Under the pieces are notes generated by a model that had not been told where the DNA came from, did not search any database, and saw nothing but the letters and a program-made list of their open reading frames with translations. A stretch of DNA of 64,000 nucleotides, from contig JASJDM010000020.1 in NCBI GenBank assembly GCA_030065125.1, positions 1-64,000 of the forward strand, written 5' to 3'. The translations under genes were made by a program, and so were the position numbers. Of the stretch, positions 26,853-36,563 are shown piece by piece. The stretch is from Lysobacterales bacterium. GTDB lineage: Bacteria > Pseudomonadota > Gammaproteobacteria > Xanthomonadales > SZUA-38. Every line of letters begins with the position of its first letter. Within the stretch, counting starts at the first letter, position 1.

Positions 26853-27695
26853 TTATTCGGAATCTACGAAAACAATTGACTCGTTGAAATTCGTGTTGTC
26901 CTGGAGATCGAAGACAATGGTTTCCCATTCGCCTTTCTCGCTCTCACGGACGGCTACCACTTCTACTCCGTATTCGGTAAAGATGAGCTCCATCTTGCCC
27001 CAGTGACGCATTGCCTTGTCATTGGACGTGCCATCGTTCACCACCTTGAGACAACGAAAGTTGGTGTTGCGACGGTCGCAATGTTCGTCAGTACGATTAG
27101 GTGCGTTGTTGCTGGTGCCATCGTTTACGACGTTCAAGGCGTCTCGATTAGCTCCCACGTCTGACTCTACGAAACCTTCATCAGCAACGATCACGGTGCC
27201 CCGGCCAGGCTTGGAGTTGCTAGTTCCGTCGTTTACGACCTTGTCGCTGCCTGTGCCATCATTAACGACTTTGTCGTTACTGGTCCCGTCGTTTACGACC
27301 TTGTCGACGGCCCTGAAGTCGACCTCGTGAAGGTCAACTTGCCCAAAATTCTTGGAGAGCTTGCCCTGTCCAACAATCAGCTTCTGCACATCGCCGTCGG
27401 AATAGTGCCAGCTGACATTAACCGCGCCTTTGCTTTTCGCAATGCTGAGACCGCCCAGGTCCGTGAAGTACATTTCAGTTGCGAAGGCGCTGAAGCTGAT
27501 AGCGAAGGCTGCAAACGCAACTAAAGCCCGCGATACTCGGCCTGTACCAGTGCGTTCAATGCCGCCTGTACCGGAGCGTTCAATCGACCCCGTACCTGCT
27601 TGCTCGATGTTGCCAGTTCCGGATTGCTCAATGTAGCCGGTTCCAGTTCTCTCAATTGAGCCCGTTCCAGCTTGTTCTATTTTTTGCTGATTCAT
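26853..27695 (-). CDS. Octapeptide-repeat / VVNDGT-repeat exported protein (no known family)
   Basis: 280 residues with three parts. Residues 2-53 are six tandem octapeptides of the form xIE[QR][AST]GTG. Next comes a basic RVSR and a hydrophobic ALVAFAAFAISFSAFA with a signal-peptidase-like AFA/TE site at about 72, so the octapeptides lie in an unusually long n-region. The exported part carries five copies of VVNDGT[SG][NS], three of them nearly adjacent, and ends in a mixed alpha/beta stretch (KMELIFTEYGVEVVAVRESE). Different synonymous codons are used in the repeats, which suggests selection on the peptide rather than fresh DNA slippage. GAGGGAC precedes the ATG. It lies between two DUF6502-like genes and 51 bp after a mini-ORF of the same octapeptides. 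Confidence 0.8.
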   Translation of the reverse strand: MNQQKIEQAGTGSIERTGTGYIEQSGTGNIEQAGTGSIERSGTGGIERTGTGRVSRALVAFAAFAISFSAFATEMYFTDLGGLSIAKSKGAVNVSWHYSDGDVQKLIVGQGKLSKNFGQVDLHEVDFRAVDKVVNDGTSNDKVVNDGTGSDKVVNDGTSNSKPGRGTVIVADEGFVESDVGANRDALNVVNDGTSNNAPNRTDEHCDRRNTNFRCLKVVNDGTSNDKAMRHWGKMELIFTEYGVEVVAVRESEKGEWETIVFDLQDNTNFNESIVFVDSE

Positions 27696-27746
27696 GGTTT
27701 GTCCCTCGGTTTATAAACCTGCTTGGTGCTTTCTAATATTGATGGG

Positions 27747-27872
27747 CTACCGTCCGGTGCCGCTTTGCTCGATCTCGCCCGTTCCCGAGCGCTCAATCCT
27801 TCCAGTACCAGATTGCTCAATCTGTCCGGTACCAGTTTGTTCGACGCAATTCCTGTTGTTTTGATGTTTCAT
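27747..27872 (-). CDS. 41-residue octapeptide-repeat mini-protein
   Basis: An ORF too short for routine calling. After MKHQNNRNC the product is four octapeptides ending GTG: VEQTGTG, IEQSGTG, IERSGTG and IEQSGTG, then Arg and a TAG stop. The same unit forms the N-terminus of the protein encoded 51 bp downstream, and it starts 32 bp after the upstream DUF6502-like gene. The reading frame is fully consistent with the repeats and codons vary synonymously, which argues for a translated product. There is no signal peptide, so a cytoplasmic peptide is expected. The ribosome site is weak (AGGGGTC about 10 bases before ATG). Confidence 0.65.
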   Translation of the reverse strand: MKHQNNRNCVEQTGTGQIEQSGTGRIERSGTGEIEQSGTGR

Positions 27873-27904
27873 ATAAGACCCCTAGTCGTCTGTGGTGAGT
27901 TAAA

Positions 27905-28741
27905 TCAGGCTTCGAAGTAGTAGTAACCAACTCCAGCCAAAAGGTGCTCGTCTGTCCGTACTGAGTCCTCGAGTGGTTCCATCACCTCGATTGCATTCGA
28001 TGTCTGCTCCCTAAGAAGAGAGAGACAGGCTTGGTGAAATTCTTTTTGCTTTTCCGGGTTTAATTTCAGCGTGTAGATCTCTTGCTGATAGAAAGTGGCG
28101 TCTAAGCCCTTGTCAGCGCAAGAGAAGTTCCAATTCATTGTTGAGATAAAGTGTTCAAGACACCTGCATGCCGCTTCCATGAGCTCTCGCAGTCGTTTGG
28201 AACTCGATTTGTACCAACGGTTAACCAGTTCAACTGACTTGCCGTCTTCCGAAATCCGAACATTTCCTACTTCGAGGAGAGTGTCCAAAACATGGCCATA
28301 GCTGACGTTCCTAAAAGTCCTGCGCACCAACGTCGCGAAACTCAGGCCCTGACCTCTAATTGGCAGCTTCAACGGTTTTCCAGTATTGATGTCCTGGAAC
28401 GTTGGGCTCGTTGCCCATTGCTCAAGAATTGCAGACTCCGGGCTGAGGGAGGGCAATGTGGTGTCATGTTCTCGATCGCGCAGTCGATGACTGATGGTCT
28501 TGGCATCAATGCCGGTCGCAATCGCGAGCTCGGAAACTGTTACTGGTTGCCTTGGGTTGTGCTTGGCCGCGTCTTCTTGCGCGAGCTCGATGTAAATGCG
28601 CTTCGCAACTTCGGCAAACGCGGGATAGGCAATCCTTCGTGAAAGAAACAGCCGGATAATGGGCCTAAGGACCTGCTCCAGGCAGGCCAGTAGCCACGAA
28701 TCCGACTGCGCGGCGGTGTTATGCAGTACGGCTGTAGCCAC
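27905..28741 (-). CDS. DUF6502-like protein B
   Basis: Paralogue of the protein at 25568. From GTG 28741 it is 278 residues; GAGGAGG nine bases before makes this start much better than the ATG at 28834, which would overlap the EAL gene by 116 bp. Key parts are WLLACLEQVLRPIIRLFLSR, an HTH-like segment PVTVSELAIATGIDAKTISH, SPESAILEQWATSPTFQD and GLSFATLVRRTFRNVSYGHV. The GTG lies 20-odd bases inside the 3' end of the EAL gene, so the two are translationally coupled. Function unknown; a DNA-binding regulator of the cassette is one testable idea. Confidence 0.8.
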   Translation of the reverse strand: MATAVLHNTAAQSDSWLLACLEQVLRPIIRLFLSRRIAYPAFAEVAKRIYIELAQEDAAKHNPRQPVTVSELAIATGIDAKTISHRLRDREHDTTLPSLSPESAILEQWATSPTFQDINTGKPLKLPIRGQGLSFATLVRRTFRNVSYGHVLDTLLEVGNVRISEDGKSVELVNRWYKSSSKRLRELMEAACRCLEHFISTMNWNFSCADKGLDATFYQQEIYTLKLNPEKQKEFHQACLSLLREQTSNAIEVMEPLEDSVRTDEHLLAGVGYYYFEA

Positions 28742-29540
28742 GATAGTGTTCCTCCTCGATCTCTCTCTCTTTGTACCGGTCTCCGACAACAATCGTGGGT
28801 TCGCCGTCGATAAATCCCTGGTAGTAATCCACATCCAGGCCCTCCACCAGGTGCAGATGTGCTTCCGTCTCTATTCCCTCAGCAATGATCTCCACTCCAA
28901 GACGCTTGCCGAATTCGATCAGGCCTTCTGCGGTTCGTGCATGTGCTGGGCTTTCCAGCGCTGGAATGATCCAGTTGCGATCGATCTTGATGTAGTCCAC
29001 CAGGTGGAGTGGGGCGAACAGCCCCAGGTGCATGGTTCCTGCACCGACATCGTCAAGAGCGATTTTTGCCCCCATGCTTCGTAAGGCCTTGGCGAAGCGG
29101 GTGGCGGTACTCAGGTCGGTAATCGCCTGGTGTTCGGTTATCTCGATACAGATTTGTTCCGGAGTCACCTCGAATCTCCGAATCGCACCGAGCACGTAGG
29201 AGGTGAATGCGTTGTTGGAAATGGACGCCGCCGAGACGTTGATCCCCAGTCGTGTACTTCTCGGCTGACGCTGGAGCCAGGACAGCGCATCGGTGACGAT
29301 GCGCATGTCCAGCTCGACCATGAGCCCCAGGGCATGGACTGCGTCGATAAAATCTGCGGTGTTGACCTGGCGATCCAGGAATCTGGGTCTGACCAGCCAC
29401 TCGAACCAGTTTGATCCGGCAGTTTTGCGGTCCAGCGTCTTGATGGGCTGGACTGCGTAGTGGAACTCACCCATGTGGATGGTGTCGGTCACCGAGTCTA
29501 TCGAGGACAAAAAATCTTTGATGTGTTTTATGTTGTTCAC
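28719..29540 (-). CDS. EAL-domain cyclic-di-GMP phosphodiesterase-like protein, stand-alone
   Basis: A 273-residue protein consisting almost only of an EAL domain. The signature Glu is kept but the motif reads EWLVRP (47-52) instead of ExLxR with Ala. Other metal and substrate residues are present: Asn in INVSAAS, Glu in CIEITEH, the DD pair in ALDDVGAG, Lys in YIKIDRNW, Glu in IAEGIETE and Gln in YYQGF. Activity is therefore likely but not certain. It heads the minus-strand cassette, behind an array of operator-like dyads, and its 3' end overlaps the DUF6502-like gene B. There is no GGDEF or sensor domain, so control probably works through expression. Confidence 0.92.
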   Translation of the reverse strand: MNNIKHIKDFLSSIDSVTDTIHMGEFHYAVQPIKTLDRKTAGSNWFEWLVRPRFLDRQVNTADFIDAVHALGLMVELDMRIVTDALSWLQRQPRSTRLGINVSAASISNNAFTSYVLGAIRRFEVTPEQICIEITEHQAITDLSTATRFAKALRSMGAKIALDDVGAGTMHLGLFAPLHLVDYIKIDRNWIIPALESPAHARTAEGLIEFGKRLGVEIIAEGIETEAHLHLVEGLDVDYYQGFIDGEPTIVVGDRYKEREIEEEHYRGYSRTA

Positions 29541-29583
29541 GATAATTGTGTTTCAGTTTTGGATAACGCTTTGCACCAATTCC

Positions 29584-29660
29584 GATAACAGATTATCCCT
29601 TCCCGATAACGTGTTATCACTTTCTGATAACGTGTTATCAAGTATTGATAAGCCGTTATC
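29584..29660. promoter_or_regulatory. Four-site operator array, dyad GATAAC-N2-GTTATC, exact 21-bp pitch
   Basis: Four 14-bp dyads start at 29584 (GATAACAGATTATC), 29605 and 29626 (both GATAACGTGTTATC) and 29647 (GATAAGCCGTTATC). Start-to-start distances are 21, 21 and 21 bp, i.e. two helical turns, so all sites face the same side of the DNA. A further half site GATAAC is at 29562. The array lies directly upstream of the EAL gene and covers the candidate promoter. It has the look of cooperative binding by a dimeric repressor. Confidence 0.8.
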
Positions 29661-29670
29661 ACAAAGTCAA
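29641..29670 (-). promoter_or_regulatory. Candidate promoter of the EAL/DUF6502 cassette
   Basis: On the minus strand TTGACT (29670-29665) and AATACT (29646-29641) are separated by 18 bp. The fourth dyad (29647-29660) sits exactly in this spacer, and the other three lie downstream over the transcription start. Binding there would block RNA polymerase. Confidence 0.5.
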
Positions 29671-29799
29671 GCTTTTTCTAGAATTTTGTTTAATTCCGCT
29701 TTCTTATAAAAAACAGGTATTTACGAAATTTTCCTAAGAGACTTTGAGAAGAAAAGCGCCATTAATTCTTGGCTAAAAGGGCGAATTTCAGACGGTATA

Positions 29800-31479
29800 T
29801 TGGCGCCTGCGGACCATTTGGTGGCGCTTACCCTGGCCGACTCAGCCCCCGAAATCGCCCGTCTGGGGGCCGCGATTGGCGCTGCCATGAGTCACCTCCG
29901 GACGGCCGGGTTTGTTGGGGTGGATCTGGCCTCGCTGCAGGCTGCCCTGGCCCGTATGGGACTGCTGGATCACACCCTGGCGGCGGACGATCTCCGGGCT
30001 CTCTCCGACCACCGAATCATCGGCGGGAAAGATTCCCCTGGCACACCCGTGGTTCTGGATGGTGGGCGTTACTATTTCCGCAAAAGCTGGCGACAGGAGA
30101 TAGAGCTGGCCGAGCAGCTGCAGGCACGGGCTACGGAAAGGCCAGCCAGGGGAGCGGAAGTTCAGGAAGGCAAACTCACGCTGAATCGGGATCAATACGA
30201 TGCGGTTTCCCGGGCGCTGACCGGGCAGATCACCATCATTTCCGGCGGTCCCGGCACTGGAAAAACCACTATCGTGGGGCGGCTGTTGCGCTCCTGGCTG
30301 GCCGCAGGCCTGGGCAATCCCGACGATGTGGCCATGGCTGCCCCGACGGGCAAGGCTGCTGCCAGGCTGAGCGCGGCGCTGTCCAACGCCGCTGCTGAAT
30401 CCGCGGAATCCAATTGGAAAGCGCAGACCCTGCACCGTTTGCTGGGCTGGAGCCGGGATCGGGCCTCGTTTCGCTATCACAACGAGCGGCCCCTGCCGTA
30501 TCGCCTGGTCATTGTCGACGAGGTGTCCATGGTGGACCTGGACACCATGCATGCCCTGGTCAGCGCCCTGCGGACGGAGGCGACTCTGGTGCTGCTGGGG
30601 GACAAGGACCAGTTGTCCTCGGTTCAGCCCGGCAACGTGATGGGTGAAATCTGTGCCGCGGCTGAAAAACCAGGCTCGGTGCTGGCGGAGTGCCTGGTGG
30701 AATTGACCCAAAGCCATCGATTTGGGCAGGACTCGGGGATTGGCAGCCTGGCCGACGCCATTCGCCGGGGTGATCCTGACGCGGTGCTGGACCTGTTGCG
30801 ACAGGATGTGTCGGACCGGGCCTGGTGCCGGGAAGTCCCTGCAGCCCTGGAATTGCCTACTCCATATATAGAGGGCTTTCGAAACGCTGACCCTGGGGCG
30901 GCGCTGGCTGGTGCCCAGGGGTTCAAGGTCCTTTGCGCCCATCGCCACGGGCCAGCGGGGGTGAGTACCTTGAACCGCAGGGTGGCCGAAGCGCTGCGCC
31001 TGCGGGGATTACTGGGGCGTGCTGGCGCGGACAGTCACTACCACAATGAGCTGTTCGTAGTGTCGGGCAACCACTACGCCGCGGGTCTGTTCAATGGAGA
31101 CCAGGGCATTATCCGGCGCGAGAATGACCAGCTGATGGGTTACGTGGAGACTTCCGATGGTGGTGTTCGGGCTATTTCACCGGCGCGCCTGCCAGCCATG
31201 GAGCTGGCCTTTGCCATGACCATTCACCGCAGCCAGGGATCGGAGTTCGACGAGGTGCTGGTGGTTCTGCCCGACGCTGATTCCCCGCTGCTCAGCCGGG
31301 AACTGCTGTATACGGCGGTGACCCGGGCCAGGCGGCGCGTCACCCTGTGGGGCGCCGAGTCCGCGCTGATCAAGGCGGTGACGTCCCCGGCCCAGCGGGG
31401 CGCCGGGCTGGCCGACCGTCTGGCGCCGGCTGGTTCGCCCGCCTGGTCGGGTGATCCGGTGCAGGGTGACCTGTTCTGA
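29800..31479 (+). CDS. recD: RecD-like helicase, exodeoxyribonuclease V alpha subunit (N-terminus uncertain)
   Basis: Superfamily 1B 5'-3' helicase. Walker A is ISGGPGTGKTT (147-157), motif II reads VIVDEVSMVD, motif III LVLLGDKDQLSSV, and motif VI LYTAVTRARRRVTLWG near the end, preceded by TIHRSQGSEFDEV. This matches RecD of RecBCD rather than RecD2. The called start is TTG at 29800 without a ribosome site. The frame is open back to 29710 and the upstream codons (FEKKSAINSWLKGRISDGIL) look like genuine RecD N-terminus, so translation may start further up at a rare codon, or the gene has lost its original 5' end. recB and recC, normally adjacent upstream, are absent from the window; an AT-rich cassette is there instead. 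Confidence 0.9.
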   Translation: MAPADHLVALTLADSAPEIARLGAAIGAAMSHLRTAGFVGVDLASLQAALARMGLLDHTLAADDLRALSDHRIIGGKDSPGTPVVLDGGRYYFRKSWRQEIELAEQLQARATERPARGAEVQEGKLTLNRDQYDAVSRALTGQITIISGGPGTGKTTIVGRLLRSWLAAGLGNPDDVAMAAPTGKAAARLSAALSNAAAESAESNWKAQTLHRLLGWSRDRASFRYHNERPLPYRLVIVDEVSMVDLDTMHALVSALRTEATLVLLGDKDQLSSVQPGNVMGEICAAAEKPGSVLAECLVELTQSHRFGQDSGIGSLADAIRRGDPDAVLDLLRQDVSDRAWCREVPAALELPTPYIEGFRNADPGAALAGAQGFKVLCAHRHGPAGVSTLNRRVAEALRLRGLLGRAGADSHYHNELFVVSGNHYAAGLFNGDQGIIRRENDQLMGYVETSDGGVRAISPARLPAMELAFAMTIHRSQGSEFDEVLVVLPDADSPLLSRELLYTAVTRARRRVTLWGAESALIKAVTSPAQRGAGLADRLAPAGSPAWSGDPVQGDLF

Positions 31480-31567
31480 CAGTTGTCAGGTACTTCCGGT
31501 GATGACGTCCCCTTACAAATGAGCGTGGTTGGCGCACAATGAGGGCTGACAGCAGGCAATTTCTCTC

Positions 31568-32710
31568 TTGAAATCGATCAGGCACCAGATCAGGCGGCTT
31601 CATCATTTCCTGGTTCCAGCGCACCTGGAACTCGGGCTGACACCGTATTTGTGGATCGTTTACAACGGGTTCCTTGCCTTTCCGTTTATCTTTGGCGATC
31701 CCGGTCCGCTGGCGGCGGCAGTCACCATCGCCAGCATGGTTGTATTTCTGCCCACCTACTTCATGGCGCTGCGCACCAACGGCCGACGCCTGGCACCTTA
31801 CCTGGGCATGCTGACGGCACTGGGCGTTTTTGTCATGCCGTTTAACGGCGCCGCAATGGTCTATTTCATTCACGCCTGCGCCTACGCGCCGTTCCTGGGG
31901 CAGCCCCGGGACGCCATTCGCGTCATCCTGGTCATCGTGTTGGCAGCCAGTCTGGAGGCTCTGCTGCTGGGCCTGCACCCCAGCTACGCGCTGATGACCC
32001 TGATATTCGGACCCCTGGTTGGGCTGTCCAATATCTATTGGCGCAAGATGCAACTGCGCACCCACGCTTTGCAGCAGTCGCGGGAGGAAGTGCGCAAACT
32101 GGCTCAGGCCGCCGAGCGCGAGCGCATAGCGCGGGACCTGCACGACCTGCTTGGACACACCCTGTCCACGATCACGCTGAAATCCGAGCTGGCCGGCCGG
32201 CTGATTGACCGGGATATGGATAAGGCCAGGCTGGAAATCGCTGAGATCGAGCGCATTTCACGCCAGGGACTGGCCGAGGTGCGGGCAGCCGTGACGGGCT
32301 ATCGTTCCGGTCGAATCCGCTCCGAGCTGGCCAGTGCGCGACACCTGCTGGAGAGCAGCGGTATCTGGCTGGAATACGAAGTGTCGGAGTTTGACCTGGA
32401 CCAGCAGGTAGAGAACGTGGTGGCGCTGGTGATGCGGGAGGCGCTGACCAACGTGGCCCGCCACTCCAACGCCAGCCGCTGTGACGTGGTATTGACTCAG
32501 ACTGAGCAGGAAACCCACGTCAATATCCAGGACGACGGTCGCGGCGGCAGCCTCAAGCCGGGTTCCGGCCTGTCCGGTATGCGTGAACGGGTAGAGGAAC
32601 TGGGTGGCGAGATCAGCATCGAGTCCAACGTGCCCCGGGGGGTGTTGGTGGACATCCGAATTCCGCGCCGACCGGATACGCTGCCGCTGGGCGAACCCGA
32701 GCTGATATGA
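31568..32710 (+). CDS. DesK-type membrane sensor histidine kinase (HisKA_3)
   Basis: 380 residues starting at TTG. The N-terminal half has about five membrane segments (for example WIVYNGFLAFPFIFG, GPLAAAVTIASMVVFLPTYF, VILVIVLAASLEALLLGL). A coiled linker leads to the HisKA_3 phospho-acceptor His in ERERIARDLHDLLGHTLST, the typical DHp of DesK/NarX-type kinases. The ATPase follows, with the N box MREALTNVARHSNASRC and IQDDGRGG and SGLSGMRERVEELGG. Its stop overlaps the start of the response-regulator gene (ATGA), so both are co-translated. In the DesK family the membrane part senses membrane fluidity; here the stimulus is unknown. Confidence 0.93.
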   Translation: MKSIRHQIRRLHHFLVPAHLELGLTPYLWIVYNGFLAFPFIFGDPGPLAAAVTIASMVVFLPTYFMALRTNGRRLAPYLGMLTALGVFVMPFNGAAMVYFIHACAYAPFLGQPRDAIRVILVIVLAASLEALLLGLHPSYALMTLIFGPLVGLSNIYWRKMQLRTHALQQSREEVRKLAQAAERERIARDLHDLLGHTLSTITLKSELAGRLIDRDMDKARLEIAEIERISRQGLAEVRAAVTGYRSGRIRSELASARHLLESSGIWLEYEVSEFDLDQQVENVVALVMREALTNVARHSNASRCDVVLTQTEQETHVNIQDDGRGGSLKPGSGLSGMRERVEELGGEISIESNVPRGVLVDIRIPRRPDTLPLGEPELI

Positions 32711-33315
32711 GCATCCGTGTGCTGATTGCCGAAGACCAGTCCATGGTGCTGGGGGCACTGGCGGCGCTGCTGGACATGGAGCCGGATGTGGAGGTGGTCG
32801 GGCGTGCTGAGAACGGCCGGGCGGCCCTGGATCTGCTTTCCCGGGATGACCTCGCGGACATTGTCCTGACCGACATCGAGATGCCGGAGATGACAGGTCT
32901 GGAGCTGGCCCAGGCGGTGGCCGGTTCGGAATCCGGCTGCAAAGTCATGATATTGACCACCTTCGGGCGGCCGGGTTACCTGCGCCGGGCGCTGGAGGCC
33001 GGCGTCATGGGCTACCTGCTGAAGGACTCACCTGCGGAAAAACTGGCTGACGCTATCCGCACAGTTCATCGCGGCGGCCGGGTAATCGACCCGGAGCTGG
33101 CGGCCCAGGCCTGGACCGAAAAGGATCCACTGACCGACCGGGAGCGCCAGGTACTCAGACTGGCCGGCGAAGGACGCTCCAGCAACGAAATTGCCGATAC
33201 CCTGCACCTTTCCCGGGGAACGGTGCGCAATTACCTGTCCGAGGCCATCGGCAAGCTGGGCGCGTCCAACCGCGTCGAGGCGGCGCGCTTTGCGCGGCAG
33301 AAGGGTTGGCTGTAG
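32707..33315 (+). CDS. NarL/LuxR-family response regulator, DesR-like
   Basis: 202 residues. The receiver has the acidic pair in IAEDQSMV, the phospho-Asp in DIVLTDIEMPEM, the Thr in MILTTFG and Lys in YLLKDSPAEKL. The output domain is a LuxR-type HTH (LTDRERQVLRLAGEGRSSNE, then IADTLHLSRGTVRNYLSEAI). It overlaps the kinase gene by four bases. Partnership with the kinase at 31568 is as good as certain; target genes are not adjacent on the same strand. Confidence 0.94.
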   Translation: MSIRVLIAEDQSMVLGALAALLDMEPDVEVVGRAENGRAALDLLSRDDLADIVLTDIEMPEMTGLELAQAVAGSESGCKVMILTTFGRPGYLRRALEAGVMGYLLKDSPAEKLADAIRTVHRGGRVIDPELAAQAWTEKDPLTDRERQVLRLAGEGRSSNEIADTLHLSRGTVRNYLSEAIGKLGASNRVEAARFARQKGWL

Positions 33316-33326
33316 CGCGCAGACTC

Positions 33327-33800
33327 CTAGCGCTTTTCATGGGCCTGGGAGATCAGGTGGCTGACGATGAGCCACCGGCCGGCTCGCTTTTCCAGTACCC
33401 GCAAGTGATTGATGTGCCGGTCGGCCATGAGTTCGCCGGTAGAGCGTTGCTGGCCTGACCGCACCAGCTTGCTGCGCACGACGGCTGTGTCGGGGCCAAG
33501 AAACCTGACGTCCTGGTATTCGTTCTGAGCGGAATCGCCAGCCATCACGAAATCCAGTCCGAAAATGAGCCGCAGTCCTTCGGTCAGCGCGGGTTTCCCT
33601 TGAAACCGGTCCCCAAAGGCGTTGGTCCAATCGGCGTCGTCGGCATAATCCTGTACCGCCAGCTCAACATCCCGGTTGGCCCACCCCTGATTCCAGGAAT
33701 CGAATATCCGGAGAACGTCCTCCCTGTCTTTTTCCGTCTGGGCAAGCACCGGGGCGCTCACGTAAAGCAAGGCCAAGAGCAGGGCAAGGACTCGAATCAT
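33327..33800 (-). CDS. Exported SnoaL-like (NTF2-fold, DUF4440) protein
   Basis: 157 residues from ATG 33800, chosen because GGGAG stands seven bases upstream and a signal peptide follows at once (MIRVLALLLALLYVSAPVLA/Q). The mature part has the NTF2-like pattern: DREDVLRIFDSWNQGWANRD, then VQDYADDADWTNAFGDRFQG and VVRSKLVRSG...GRWLIVSHLISQA. Members often bind small molecules or act as enzymes; no catalytic residues can be named. It ends 11 bp from the convergent response-regulator gene. Confidence 0.85.
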   Translation of the reverse strand: MIRVLALLLALLYVSAPVLAQTEKDREDVLRIFDSWNQGWANRDVELAVQDYADDADWTNAFGDRFQGKPALTEGLRLIFGLDFVMAGDSAQNEYQDVRFLGPDTAVVRSKLVRSGQQRSTGELMADRHINHLRVLEKRAGRWLIVSHLISQAHEKR

Positions 33801-33928
33801 TTGACGCTCCCAATAATCAGCGGCGGCTCGTTCCAGCAAACCATACCCCATGGAATGCGTGCCTGGCAGCTGGTGGAGCGACCCAAAGAACCGTCGCGTG
33901 GAGCGATTTTTGCTACCATCGCGCCCCC

Positions 33929-36050
<2,122 letters not shown>

Positions 36051-36172
36051 TAAGAAGCTTTGCCGGGGCGGGTGCCGTAATGGGACGAAAGAACCATTGT
36101 GGCGGACAAGTTCGACCCCATATACAACGAAGCTGAAATCCCAGTAAATCATTGACATAAAGGACGCGGACC

Positions 36173-36505
36173 GTGGATTTTTTCATTTCCGACGCCATCG
36201 CCCAGGCGGGCGGCACTGCCCAGGGCCCAAGCGGCATGGCCAACATCATCATGCTGCTGGTCTTCGTGGCCATTTTTTACTTCCTGTTGATCCGCCCCCA
36301 GATGAAGCGGCAGAAAGAGCACCGCAGCATGGTGGAGGCCCTGTCCAAGGGGGACGAGGTAGTCACCAACGGTGGCGTGCTCGGCAAGATTGTCGACGTG
36401 GGTGATGCTTTCCTGACGGTAGAGATCGCCAACAACATTCAAATCAAGGTGCAGAAGCACGCCGTGGGAGCGGTGATGCCCAAGGGCACCATCAAAGAGT
36501 CCTGA
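36173..36505 (+). CDS. yajC: Sec translocon accessory protein YajC
   Basis: 110 residues from GTG with AAGGA eight bases upstream. A single membrane segment (MANIIMLLVFVAIFYFLLIR) is followed by the conserved PQMKRQKEHRSMVEALSKGD and VVTNGGVLGKI. YajC associates with SecDF at the inner membrane. It stands between tgt and secD as in most gammaproteobacteria. Confidence 0.97.
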   Translation: MDFFISDAIAQAGGTAQGPSGMANIIMLLVFVAIFYFLLIRPQMKRQKEHRSMVEALSKGDEVVTNGGVLGKIVDVGDAFLTVEIANNIQIKVQKHAVGAVMPKGTIKES

Positions 36506-36563
36506 CGGACCCTGGAATCTGAAAGCGGGCGCCCGGCCGGGCCGCCCCCGGGGACATATCCTT

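Noticed and set aside
27150..27320. CRISPR-like short repeats
   Set aside because: The repeats are coding (VVNDGT units), differ at synonymous positions and have no regular spacers.
29584..29660. Plasmid-type iterons of a replication origin
   Set aside because: The 21-bp pitch fits iterons, but each unit is a palindrome, no Rep gene is near, and the array overlaps a promoter.
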